Program-made: the position numbers and the translations under genes
Assembly: GCA_035552275.1 (NCBI GenBank)
Contig: DASZLR010000176.1
Coordinates: 1-17,467, forward strand
Reading direction: 5' to 3'
Source: DASVLX01 sp035552275
GTDB lineage: Bacteria > Actinomycetota > Actinomycetes > Mycobacteriales > Pseudonocardiaceae
Length of the DNA stretch: 17,467 bases
Shown: positions 5,690-12,480 of the stretch, piece by piece
Layout of the letters: the number at the start of each line of letters is the position of its first letter
How positions within the stretch are numbered: position 1 is the stretch's first letter
The notes under the pieces: generated by a model
What the model was told of the DNA's origin: nothing
The model's input: the letters and a program-made list of their open reading frames with translations, nothing else
Database searches by the model: none

Positions 5690-6364
5690 TTACAGGGGCG
5701 TGAACGAAGTGGAACAGGACTGGGTCGCGCCCGCAGCCGTGACCGTGACATCGACTTCGACAGGGTAGCCATGCGTCGCCCGACTGATGTCGTATGGAAT
5801 ATCGACATTTCCATCAGTCGCGACCGCGCTGTGGGTGGTGCTCGTCGTCTTGTAGTGCGCCGTCGTGGTGACATTGGCTCCGGCAACGCCGGTATGCACG
5901 ATAACGTCGGTGGTGGAATTGTCCGCCGGTTGCGTATTCGACATCGATGCGGCGCAGGTCAATGCGCTCATGGGTGCTGCCGCAGGCGGCGGCGCGGCCG
6001 GCGGCGGCGCTGTGGTGGTCTTTCGTTGCGTTGGTGCCACTGGGATCGACGTCGGTGCCAGTGGGATCGGCGCATGGGTAGTAACCGGGCTGGTGGACAC
6101 GACAGCCGACCGTGAAGAACTCGGTGCGGTGACCGAGTCGGCGGGCGAGGCAACAGGCTTACTCGCGTTGAGTTGCGTACCACCTGAGGGTCCAGCGGCC
6201 ACCGCGCTGACGACAAAAACAGCAAATGAGGCCGCCAACACGCCCGCAGCTACCCCACGGCTGGTAATCCGCGCCCAGCGCAGGCGTCCACGCACCAATG
6301 CCACCAACGCGATAATGAATACGATGAAGCCTGCGACACTCAAGAAAGCGAATAACCCGGACAC
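5690..6364 (-). CDS. Membrane-anchored protein with extracellular beta-type domain
   Basis: The 224-residue product has two hydrophobic helices (about residues 4-24 and 37-58) joined by a basic loop (RGRLRWARITSRG). This loop should be cytoplasmic, which places the C-terminus outside. A Ser/Thr/Pro/Ala-rich stalk (60-133, with PPPAAPPPAAAP) leads to a small domain (134-224) rich in Thr and Val, whose two cysteines (137 and 217) bracket it and could form a disulfide. The pattern suggests an Ig- or Greek-key-like extracellular domain on a wall-spanning linker. The GTG start at 6364 has a good ribosome site (GAGGAAGGG, read from 6378 to 6370). It is the first gene right of the tRNA, so it marks the chromosomal side. 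The function is not recognised; adhesion, wall sensing or scaffolding are only guesses. Confidence 0.75.
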   Translation of the reverse strand: MSGLFAFLSVAGFIVFIIALVALVRGRLRWARITSRGVAAGVLAASFAVFVVSAVAAGPSGGTQLNASKPVASPADSVTAPSSSRSAVVSTSPVTTHAPIPLAPTSIPVAPTQRKTTTAPPPAAPPPAAAPMSALTCAASMSNTQPADNSTTDVIVHTGVAGANVTTTAHYKTTSTTHSAVATDGNVDIPYDISRATHGYPVEVDVTVTAAGATQSCSTSFTPL

Positions 6365-6461
6365 GGTGGACCCTTCCTCGCAGCGATGTTGAGGTCCTTG
6401 GGATGGGTCTCGTCGTTTGCCGGGGCTCCGTTACACCCCCGCCCACAGGGCCGGCCTCAGC

Positions 6462-6491
6462 GGCGGGGCGGCTCCGGGCCGCCACCCCGCC
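6462..6491. terminator. Strong GC hairpin after the CxxCxCxC gene
   Basis: GGCGGC-TCCGG-GCCGCC (6467-6483) is extended by further pairs, and an alternative outer pairing is GGCGGGG with CCCCGCC. It begins 5 nt after the minus-strand stop at 6497. It is a likely intrinsic-type terminator without a U-run and separates this gene from the membrane-protein gene downstream. Confidence 0.5.
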
Positions 6492-6496
6492 ACCTG

Positions 6497-6715
6497 TCAG
6501 GCGGCGGTCAGCAGGCCGTCCAGAATGCCCGACTTGACGTCGTCAACGAGCACCCGCAGTTGCTCCAGGCTCATCTGGATGCGCTGGCCGAAGTCGTCGG
6601 TGATGACGACCCGCTGCTCGTCCGACGCGCTGTGGTCGACGTACAGCTCCGGACAGCCGCAGTCGCATTTGCCACAGAACGTCGCCACGTGCTCAAACCC
6701 CGGTAGTTCGGTCAT
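6497..6715 (-). CDS. Small CxxCxCxC protein of unknown function
   Basis: The 72-residue product (MTELPGFEHVATFCGKCDCG at its start) has Cys14, 17, 19 and 21 in a CxxCxCxC cluster, suited to binding zinc or another metal, followed by a beta/helix tail (RVVITDDFGQRIQMSLEQL). I have the impression that this is a conserved small actinobacterial protein, but I cannot name the family or give a role. The ORF extends to 6745; the ATG at 6715 is preferred because the extra ten residues cover the purine-rich ribosome region (AGGAGGAAGGA on the minus strand). It is monocistronic, followed by a hairpin and divergent from the secreted-protein gene at 6890. Hypotheses include a metal-binding accessory or regulatory protein. 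Confidence 0.7.
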   Translation of the reverse strand: MTELPGFEHVATFCGKCDCGCPELYVDHSASDEQRVVITDDFGQRIQMSLEQLRVLVDDVKSGILDGLLTAA

Positions 6716-6794
6716 CCGCGCTCGTCCTTCCTCCTTGGGAACCACACCGTTGGCGGTGCGTGATCAAGCCTATCGACACAGTGAGCCGTCCGGC

Positions 6795-6850
6795 GTTACG
6801 TAACCCAGACTTTCCCATCAGTTGATCACCCGATGGGCTGGGCGATCGCC
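6795..6850. promoter_or_regulatory. Divergent intergenic region with two palindromes
   Basis: The 174-nt gap between divergent starts 6715 and 6890 holds two perfect 10-bp palindromes, GTTACGTAAC (6795-6804) and GGCGATCGCC (6841-6850). Either may be an operator for one or both genes. No convincing -35/-10 pair was found. The second resembles a common GC-rich palindrome and may be chance. Confidence 0.25.
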
Positions 6851-6889
6851 GGTGAGGCAACGGATCGCGGTCGGACACGTCTTGAAGCC

Positions 6890-7540
6890 ATGAACACAAC
6901 CACCAGTCGCGTGGCACAGGTCCTGCTGGTCAGCGCCGGACTCGCGCTGACCATTTCCGTGCCCGCCTTCGCCCAAACCACGGCCACAAGCACGACCACC
7001 ACGTCGACGGCGACGAGCACGCCGACGACAACCGCGCCGACGACCAGCCCGACCACGGCCACGCTGAGATGGATCACCGTCTCGCCATCGCGCGGCTCGG
7101 CCGGGCAGCGGGTGTCCGTGCAGGTCGCCTGCGTGGACCAGGCCGGTCCCGTGCTGAGTTCGGCGCTGAACTCCGGACCGTTGGCCCGCAACGCCGCCGG
7201 CCAAGAGCCGTGGGCGCTGTTCACCACCGCGGTCGTACGTGGCGTCCGGCCCGGGAGCTACCCGGTGTCCGCGCCGTGCGGCGGCACACCGGTGAGCACC
7301 ACGTTCACCGTCGCGGCACCGGCCGTCTCGACAAGCCCGGCAGCCTCCGCGCAGGTTCCGACGATGCCGAGCGGGCCGGCCCAGACCGGCGGCGGTGGCA
7401 TGGCCAGCCAGGTCACCGACCCGTCCGGCGGCTTCGCCCCGACGGCCATCGTCATCGCCGGCCTGGTCGTGGTGTTCGGCGGGATGGCCGCCGTCCTGGT
7501 CCGGCTGGTCCGACTCCGCCGCCAGCACGCCGGGCGATAA
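6890..7540 (+). CDS. Secreted, C-terminally membrane-anchored surface protein
   Basis: The 216-residue product has a signal peptide (residues 1-28, VLLVSAGLALTISVP core, AFA-Q cleavage), a Thr/Ser-rich stalk (29-57), and a compact domain (58-142) starting LRWITVSPSRGSAGQRVSV with Cys81 and Cys130 placed for a disulfide. A flexible Ala/Ser/Gly linker and a C-terminal membrane helix (about 183-205) with a basic tail (RLVRLRRQ) follow. There is no LPXTG, so the anchor is the helix, giving type-I topology. The frame is open from 6833, but the ATG at 6890 fits the signal peptide. The ribosome site is weak. The stalk is encoded by an ACN-rich tract. It is not recognised beyond this architecture; the domain resembles small Ig-like folds common in actinomycete surface proteins. 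Confidence 0.75.
   Translation: MNTTTSRVAQVLLVSAGLALTISVPAFAQTTATSTTTTSTATSTPTTTAPTTSPTTATLRWITVSPSRGSAGQRVSVQVACVDQAGPVLSSALNSGPLARNAAGQEPWALFTTAVVRGVRPGSYPVSAPCGGTPVSTTFTVAAPAVSTSPAASAQVPTMPSGPAQTGGGGMASQVTDPSGGFAPTAIVIAGLVVVFGGMAAVLVRLVRLRRQHAGR
6977..7062 (+). repeat. Low-complexity ACN tract encoding a Thr-rich stalk
   Basis: Most codons are ACC, ACG, ACA or AGC, with no exact repeat unit. It encodes residues 30-57 of the surface protein. Such tracts are prone to length variation and, in actinomycetes, are often O-mannosylated stalks (known of such proteins generally, not shown here). Confidence 0.6.
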
Positions 7541-7558
7541 CGGCCGACCGATGCTGGG

Positions 7559-8785
7559 TCAGTCGACCAGCTCCGGGTAGTAGTTCCTGGCCCGACCGCG
7601 GCGATCGAACGCGGCCACCACCTTCAGTCCGGTTTGGATGACCACCCGATCGCCGAGCCAGCCGACCAACAGGCCCAGCGGCACCAGCATCGCCGCGGTC
7701 GCCAGGAATCCCCACACCGTGCCCAGGTCCGGTATGACATGCAGGGCGTCGAGCATCCGCAGCATCGGCTCATGCCACAGGTACATGCTGTAGCTGAACA
7801 GCCCCACCGACACCAGCGGCCGCCAGCGCAGCCAGCGGGGCGCGGGCGCCGCACTGAGCACGATCGCCGAGAAGCACAGCAGGCAGCCGACCGCGACCAG
7901 CGGCTGGGTGAACACGTCCGGCTGGTCGTCGGGCGGCCGGTGGGTGAACGCCCAGAGGATCAGCCCAGCGCCCAGCGCCACCATGCCGATCCTGGTCGGC
8001 CGGCTACGCAACAGCGCCCCGGACCCGGCGAGCACCGCGAGCAACAGGCCGACGGCGAACAGGTCCAGCCGGGCGATCGGACCGAACCACACGGCGTAGT
8101 CATCCGCCGGGACATGCCAGACCCACTGCGCCATTGCCTTGTACGCCAAGCTGATCGCGATCAGCACGCCGATCGTGGACAGCATGACCGCGTAACGAGC
8201 CCGGCGTGACACCATCCGCCGGCACCATTCCTGGCCGAGCGCGCCCAGCACCGCCAGCAGCAGGTAGAACTGCATCTCGTCGCCGAGCGACCAGGCCGGT
8301 CCGTCGGTGTAGAAGATCCGGGTCGAGTCGTAGACATGCGTGAACGTCATATGCTCCAGCAGGTCCTGCCAGTCGCCGGGCAGCACCGGATTGGACAGTC
8401 CCCACATGACGAGCACGGCGAGATAGTAGATCGGCAGAATCCGGGCCAGCCGGCGGATCAGGAACGATCGCGCGGGCACGGCCGGCCGGGTTTCGTCCAC
8501 AATGGACTTGACGTACGGCAGCGCGAGCAGGAAGCCGGAGATCACGAAGAACATCGACACGAAACCGTCGGTGTCCATCAGGAAATCGTGGAAGACGGTG
8601 CCCTGTAGGACCCATTCCGCGCCGCGGTTGTGCTGGTACGCGTGGAAGATCACCACGCAGATCGCGCCGATACCGCGGAAGATGTCCAGGTCGTACCGGA
8701 CACCGCCGCCCTTCATGCCGGCCGCTCCGGGCAGCGACGTCGGGCCGGATTTTCGGAGTGGAGTCGCGTCGACAGTGGAGGTCAC
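7559..8785 (-). CDS. Acyltransferase family 3 membrane protein
   Basis: The 408-residue, multi-pass product begins, after a short cytoplasmic leader, with YDLDIFRGIGAICVVIFHAY. The conserved Arg36 and His48 match the R...H active-site pattern of acyltransferase-3 (OafA/NodX/OatA-type) proteins, which move acetyl or succinyl groups from the cytoplasm to sugars at the outer face. About ten hydrophobic helices follow (FVSMFFVISGFLLALPYV, IYYLAVLVMWGL, LVSVGLFSYSMYLWHEPML near the end). No SGNH hydrolase domain is attached. The GTG start overlaps the upstream glycosyltransferase stop (GTGA), so translation is coupled. The likely job is O- or N-acylation of the polymer made by that synthase. The frame continues upstream to 10330 only as an antisense-like shadow of the other gene. 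The acyl donor and sugar are unknown. Confidence 0.9.
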   Translation of the reverse strand: MTSTVDATPLRKSGPTSLPGAAGMKGGGVRYDLDIFRGIGAICVVIFHAYQHNRGAEWVLQGTVFHDFLMDTDGFVSMFFVISGFLLALPYVKSIVDETRPAVPARSFLIRRLARILPIYYLAVLVMWGLSNPVLPGDWQDLLEHMTFTHVYDSTRIFYTDGPAWSLGDEMQFYLLLAVLGALGQEWCRRMVSRRARYAVMLSTIGVLIAISLAYKAMAQWVWHVPADDYAVWFGPIARLDLFAVGLLLAVLAGSGALLRSRPTRIGMVALGAGLILWAFTHRPPDDQPDVFTQPLVAVGCLLCFSAIVLSAAPAPRWLRWRPLVSVGLFSYSMYLWHEPMLRMLDALHVIPDLGTVWGFLATAAMLVPLGLLVGWLGDRVVIQTGLKVVAAFDRRGRARNYYPELVD

Positions 8786-10803
8786 GCCGCTTCCCCCACC
8801 GCCTCGTCGCGGGCTTCCGTCGGCTGCTCCGTCCATCGTGGCGTGACCAGCCAGCGCCGCTCGCCGGTGATGTCCTTGATATGCGCGACTCTGGCCATGT
8901 GGTTCTTGAACTCGGTGTAGAGAATCGTGGACACGAACAGGTAGCTGACGAACCACCATTTTCGCCTGCGGATCTCCGGCACCGCCAGCCGCCAGGTGAA
9001 GAACAGCTGGCACGGCCCCACGGTCAGCGTGTAGATGCTGGTCAGCACGAACACCGGAATGCCCCAGCTCAGCTTCGTCACCCCGCCGGCGCGCCAGATC
9101 AGGAAGGCCACCACCGGAAACATCTGCAACGACAGCCACGGGTAGAACTCGCGCCAGCCGAGCAGGAACGCGATGCCGAACTTGTTGCGCACGGTCAGCC
9201 GCTGCGAGCGCAACGCGCCGATCAGGTGCCGGCGGCCGACCTGGAACCAGCCCTGCGCCCAGCGCATCCGCTGCGACCAGAGCGCCCGAATGGTGGCCGG
9301 CGCCAGTTCCCGACTGATCAGCGCCGGATCGTTGACGACCACGCGGCCGGCGCGCAGCGTGCGGATGGAGGAGTCGATGTCCTCGGTCAGCATCTCGGCG
9401 CGCATCCGGGTCTCGTGCAGCACCCTGGTCCGCCAGAACCCGTTGGAGCCGCCGAACAATCCGAACCCGTGCAGCTTCGCCCGGCCGGGGTGGTTGACCG
9501 CGTAGATCGACTCGAACTCGACCGCGACGGTCCTGGCCACCCAGGACGCGTGCCCGTTGCGGATCACGCAGTGCCCCTGCACCACGTCGGCGCCATGGGA
9601 GATCCACCGCCAGGCGCGGGCGAACGAGCCGGCCGCCGGGTGATGATCGGCGTCGAACACGCCGGTGAACTCTCCGGTGACGACCTGCAGCGCGGCGTTG
9701 ACGTTCTGCGCCTTGGACGTGGAGAAGGGCACCTTCACCACCACCAGCCGCGGGTCGCGCGCGGCCAGCGCGCGCATCTCGTCCTCGACCGGCAGCGACC
9801 GGGGTGTGTTGTACGCCAACACAACCTGCAACGAGCCGGGATAGTCCTGGTCGAGGAAGGACCGCAGGGTGTCCATGATGGTCGCGGCCTCGTTGGGCAG
9901 GTAGGCCGGGATGATCGCGGACGCCGCCGGATAGGGCGCGGCCGGTCGCTCCGGTGGACGCTCCGGGTCCAGCGCGTGCAGGCCCTCCATCCAGATCAGC
10001 ACCGAGGTGAAGACCAGGGACAGCACCACGAACAGGTACGCCGGCGTGGCCAGATCGATGCCCCAGCCGTCGAGCAGCACCAGCGCCAGGAACGGCACGG
10101 CGACGCCGCCGACCACGGTTGCCAGGCCCTGCAACGTGGTTCGCACCGGTCCGGGCAGCCGCTGCCGGCGCTCTCGCCGGTGCTGACCGGGATTCCACCG
10201 GCGGGGCACCAGATCGAGCTGGCTGGCGGCCAGTTCCACCGCGGCCGTGGCCCGGTCGATCAGCACGTCCGGATCGCGTTCGCCCAGGCGTTCGGCGGCG
10301 CCCACCCAACCGACGGTCGGAGTCACCCACAGGTGCTCGCCGTCGAGTTCGACGCTGATCCGGGCCACCTTGCGGACCAGGGCCTGCAACCGGGCCTGCG
10401 CCTGATCATCGGACACGCCGCGCAACAACAGCACCAGATCGCCGTGCTCGTCGGGGGCGATCCGCTCCCAGTCGGCCAGTTCGGCCGCGATCACCGACGC
10501 CGCCTGAGCCAGCACCCGCACCAGGCCGCGCCGCCGGAACCGCGACTCGATCCGGTCCCGCTCGACAAACCGCAGCACCGCGACCACCGGCGAGCGCCGG
10601 CCGGGATCCGACCGCTCCAGCACCGACCGGGCAGCCTGCCGCCATCGGTCCAGCGGCACGAACGGCAACGCCGACGCCGGCTTGGCCGGAGGTCTGCGGA
10701 CCGGAGGTGGACTCCGCCGGGGAACCGTTTCTCCCACAGGGTTACCGGGAGTGTTCCAAGACGGCAGTTGGTCGACGGCGCTGGGCGGCCGCGTCGGGAT
10801 CAA
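8782..10803 (-). CDS. GT2 membrane polysaccharide synthase with GGDEF-like N-terminus
   Basis: The 673-residue product starts at a TTG (10803) with GAGGGGAG 7 nt upstream; the open frame reaches 11202 but has no comparable start. Residues 1-50 are Pro/Arg-rich. Residues 55-200 follow the GGDEF fold pattern (a VVAVLRFVERDRIESRFRR strand-helix, EHGDLVLLL at 119-127 where GGDEF would be, WVTPTVGWVGA, a final DVLIDRATAAVELA helix) but lack the catalytic Gly-Gly and an RxxD inhibitory site. Two membrane helices (224-245, 252-271) precede a GT2 domain (294-520) with DAD (384-386), TED (473-475) and QRMRW (511-515), the set typical of processive cellulose, chitin or hyaluronan synthase-like enzymes. 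Further helices follow. It probably polymerises and exports a surface glycan and is coupled to the downstream acyltransferase. Confidence 0.88.
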   Translation of the reverse strand: MIPTRPPSAVDQLPSWNTPGNPVGETVPRRSPPPVRRPPAKPASALPFVPLDRWRQAARSVLERSDPGRRSPVVAVLRFVERDRIESRFRRRGLVRVLAQAASVIAAELADWERIAPDEHGDLVLLLRGVSDDQAQARLQALVRKVARISVELDGEHLWVTPTVGWVGAAERLGERDPDVLIDRATAAVELAASQLDLVPRRWNPGQHRRERRQRLPGPVRTTLQGLATVVGGVAVPFLALVLLDGWGIDLATPAYLFVVLSLVFTSVLIWMEGLHALDPERPPERPAAPYPAASAIIPAYLPNEAATIMDTLRSFLDQDYPGSLQVVLAYNTPRSLPVEDEMRALAARDPRLVVVKVPFSTSKAQNVNAALQVVTGEFTGVFDADHHPAAGSFARAWRWISHGADVVQGHCVIRNGHASWVARTVAVEFESIYAVNHPGRAKLHGFGLFGGSNGFWRTRVLHETRMRAEMLTEDIDSSIRTLRAGRVVVNDPALISRELAPATIRALWSQRMRWAQGWFQVGRRHLIGALRSQRLTVRNKFGIAFLLGWREFYPWLSLQMFPVVAFLIWRAGGVTKLSWGIPVFVLTSIYTLTVGPCQLFFTWRLAVPEIRRRKWWFVSYLFVSTILYTEFKNHMARVAHIKDITGERRWLVTPRWTEQPTEARDEAVGEAA

Positions 10804-10855
10804 CGTGCCACTCCCCTCGGTGATTGATTCAGCCCATTGGGCGACGACTGGTCGA

Positions 10856-10884
10856 GTGTTGTCAGCGCCGCGTGGTCTTGTCAA
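10856..10884 (-). promoter_or_regulatory. Possible promoter of the synthase-acyltransferase operon
   Basis: On the minus strand TTGACA (10884-10879) is followed after 17 nt by CAACAC (10861-10856), with the synthase start about 50 nt further on. The -35 is perfect but the -10 is poor, so this is a weak call. A second TTGTCA lies at 10859-10864 on the plus strand. Confidence 0.3.
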
Positions 10885-11141
10885 CGTCACCCGTAGCGGG
10901 GATGACGATAAAGATTGGCGCGGGTATGCGACCGCACAACAACGACACTCGGCTCGGCTGTGTCGAGGTGCTAACAAAAGGGGTTCGAATGTGCAACCAC
11001 TCAGCGTAGCGAACTGGGCGTCACCAGATCGGTGAAGCCTCGAAGCCGCCACCGACCAGCGTGTTGTCCCGAGGTCGCGAGCCGGCGGACGTCGCGATGA
11101 CACGGTCGAACGCGTCACTAATGAGGTAGCCCACATTTCCA

Positions 11142-11166
11142 GATGACAACTGGCTAACTTGTCATC
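11142..11166. promoter_or_regulatory. Perfect dyad GATGACAA-N9-TTGTCATC
   Basis: An 8-bp perfect inverted repeat with a 9-nt spacer, 25 bp in total, sized for a dimeric repressor. It is in the middle of the divergent region and could control the plus-strand gene at 11507, the minus-strand synthase, or both. The regulator is unknown; none is encoded beside it. Confidence 0.45.
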
Positions 11167-11177
11167 ATCGTGATCCA

Positions 11178-11207
11178 GGGTGCACGAAGACTTCGCACCC
11201 ATATGAT
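11178..11207 (+). promoter_or_regulatory. Imperfect hairpin/operator next to a TATGAT -10-like box
   Basis: GGGTG-CA-CGAAG-A-CTTCG-CACCC (11178-11200) is a 10-bp inverted repeat with a 2-nt bulge, immediately followed by TATGAT (11202-11207), a near-consensus -10 on the plus strand. No good -35 lies upstream, so if this is a promoter it may need an activator or overlap an operator. A transcript from here would have a leader of about 290 nt before the gene at 11507. Confidence 0.3.
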
Positions 11208-11316
11208 AATGGGGGCGGCGCTGCTGTCGGGAACGTCGCCCGGTCGCGTCAAAGCGTTACACGGATCCGCAAAGAACCCGTAAATCGGCATGCGGCGTGC
11301 TATTTGTGACGCTCCC

Positions 11317-11344
11317 GATGAGTGCGCCCAGATGAGTGCGCCCA
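11317..11344 (+). repeat. 14-bp tandem duplication
   Basis: GATGAGTGCGCCCA occurs twice in direct succession (11317-11330, 11331-11344), followed by GATGGA. It lies in non-coding DNA upstream of the gene at 11507. Confidence 0.8.
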
Positions 11345-11506
11345 GATGGATCCGCGCTGGTGTGTCACGGCCGAGCGGTGTGGACGGTGCGGAGGGACGG
11401 TCCGGAGCCACAGCGCGCGGACACCGGGCCGCGCTGGGTAAGCTCGTGACCGGCGGTGGGGGGCGGTCCCCGCTCCTCCCTCAGCGCCGAGATGCGAGGT
11501 CTGGTC

Positions 11507-12451
11507 GTGGCGAATTCGGAGTGGCCGAACTACGCCGACACCCACACGGTCGCGAGCTTCCGAAGCCGGCCGGAGGTGCCGGCGCACGAGCGACGACTCG
11601 CCGACGAGATGGCCCGGGAAGTCGAGCGCGAGCACGCGACCCGGGTCGCCCAGTCCTTCCCGCTCGCCGAGCGCACCGCCCGGATGCTCGCCGAGGCCGC
11701 CCGGCAGCGGATCACCGTCCTGGACGCGCTGGACGTGCACCTCGACCACATCCGGAACGCGCCGGTGGTCGAGACGATCTTCGGCTCCCGCCGGATGGCA
11801 CCGCTGACCCCGGATCCCGACCGCGACGACACCTTCCCGGTGGAGAAGTGCGACCCGGTCGCGTATCCCGAGCTGTCCATCGTGCCGAACATGCCGATCA
11901 TGCGGGCCACCCTGCGGATGATGATCGACACCTGCGAGCGGATCGAGCCGCTGGCCGCCGACTCGCTGACCAATCCCGACCCGTTGCTGGCGACCCAGCG
12001 GCTGCACCCCCGGCACGCGCCCGGCTACGTGTCGCTGGCCGAGGGCGCCCGCCGCACTTCGGCGCTGCGCGAAAGCCTCTACCGGTGCGAGTGCTACGTG
12101 CAGGAAAGCAAGTGGGATCACCAGGTCGCCGAGCTGACCGACATCATCGACTACCTCGATCCGCACGCCCGGGAACGCACCCTGGACTACATGGTCGTCT
12201 CGGCGAAGATGTCCGCCGCGTTCCAGATGCTGGCCAGCAACCGCACCGAGGGCTTCCTGGCCTGGAGCCGCGCCTGTCTCCAGTGGATCTGGATGTTCCT
12301 GCAGGACCTGCGCGAATGGCTCGGCCGCCGCGCGGACGGCTCCGACCGGGCCGACGGCACCGACTTCCCGTTCGCCGATCTGCTCAACCAACCGCCTGAC
12401 ATCATGGACATCCCGAAGCCGGCCGAGTACCGGGACGCACTGGGGCGCTGA
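11507..12451 (+). CDS. Unrecognised 314-residue soluble protein
   Basis: I do not recognise this family. The product is predicted mostly helical, with no signal peptide or clear membrane segment. A charged N-terminal helix (about residues 30-80, RLADEMAREVEREHATRVAQ) is followed by a Pro-rich segment (RMAPLTPDPDRDDTFPVEKC), a helical core with SIVPNMPIMRATLRMMIDTC, RCECYVQESKWDHQVAEL and a Trp-rich helix (FLAWSRACLQWIWMFLQDLR). Six cysteines are present, without a CxxC metal knuckle pair. The frame opens at 11456, but the GTG at 11507 has GAGGT at 11496-11500 with 6-nt spacing; ATG 11492 is an alternative. Codon use is typical of the host. It ends 29 nt before the reductase gene on the same strand, so the two may be cotranscribed. 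No terpene-synthase, P450 or kinase motif was found. Confidence 0.7.
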   Translation: MANSEWPNYADTHTVASFRSRPEVPAHERRLADEMAREVEREHATRVAQSFPLAERTARMLAEAARQRITVLDALDVHLDHIRNAPVVETIFGSRRMAPLTPDPDRDDTFPVEKCDPVAYPELSIVPNMPIMRATLRMMIDTCERIEPLAADSLTNPDPLLATQRLHPRHAPGYVSLAEGARRTSALRESLYRCECYVQESKWDHQVAELTDIIDYLDPHARERTLDYMVVSAKMSAAFQMLASNRTEGFLAWSRACLQWIWMFLQDLREWLGRRADGSDRADGTDFPFADLLNQPPDIMDIPKPAEYRDALGR

Positions 12452-12480
12452 CCGCACAAACCGATGCAGGAGGTTCAACG

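Larger units (their letters stand above)
10804..11506. other. Gene-free 0.7-kb divergent region with dyads
   Basis: The region lies between the synthase start (minus) and the 314-aa protein start (plus). ORFs here are short, lack ribosome sites and read as non-coding. It contains a possible synthase promoter near 10856-10884, a TTGTCA-type dyad at 11142-11166, an imperfect hairpin at 11178-11200, a TATGAT box at 11202-11207 and a 14-bp tandem repeat at 11317-11344. It is the longest non-coding stretch in the window. Confidence 0.6.

Noticed and set aside
6977..7062. ACN-rich tract as a true tandem repeat array
   Set aside because: There is no fixed unit; it is explained by Thr/Ser codons of a stalk region.
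8758..10827. A 689-codon plus-strand open frame over the synthase and acyltransferase genes
   Set aside because: It is antisense to two genes with clear motifs, is rich in Arg/His/Gln/Pro as expected for a high-GC shadow frame, and has no domain or ribosome site.
10804..11202. N-terminal extension of the synthase to 11202
   Set aside because: The extra 133 codons have poor coding character and no ribosome site, while TTG 10803 has GAGGGGAG at ideal spacing.
11290..12478. Long overlapping frames on both strands competing with the 314-aa gene
   Set aside because: The chosen frame has the best third-position GC bias, a ribosome site and realistic composition; the others are Arg/His/Gly-rich.
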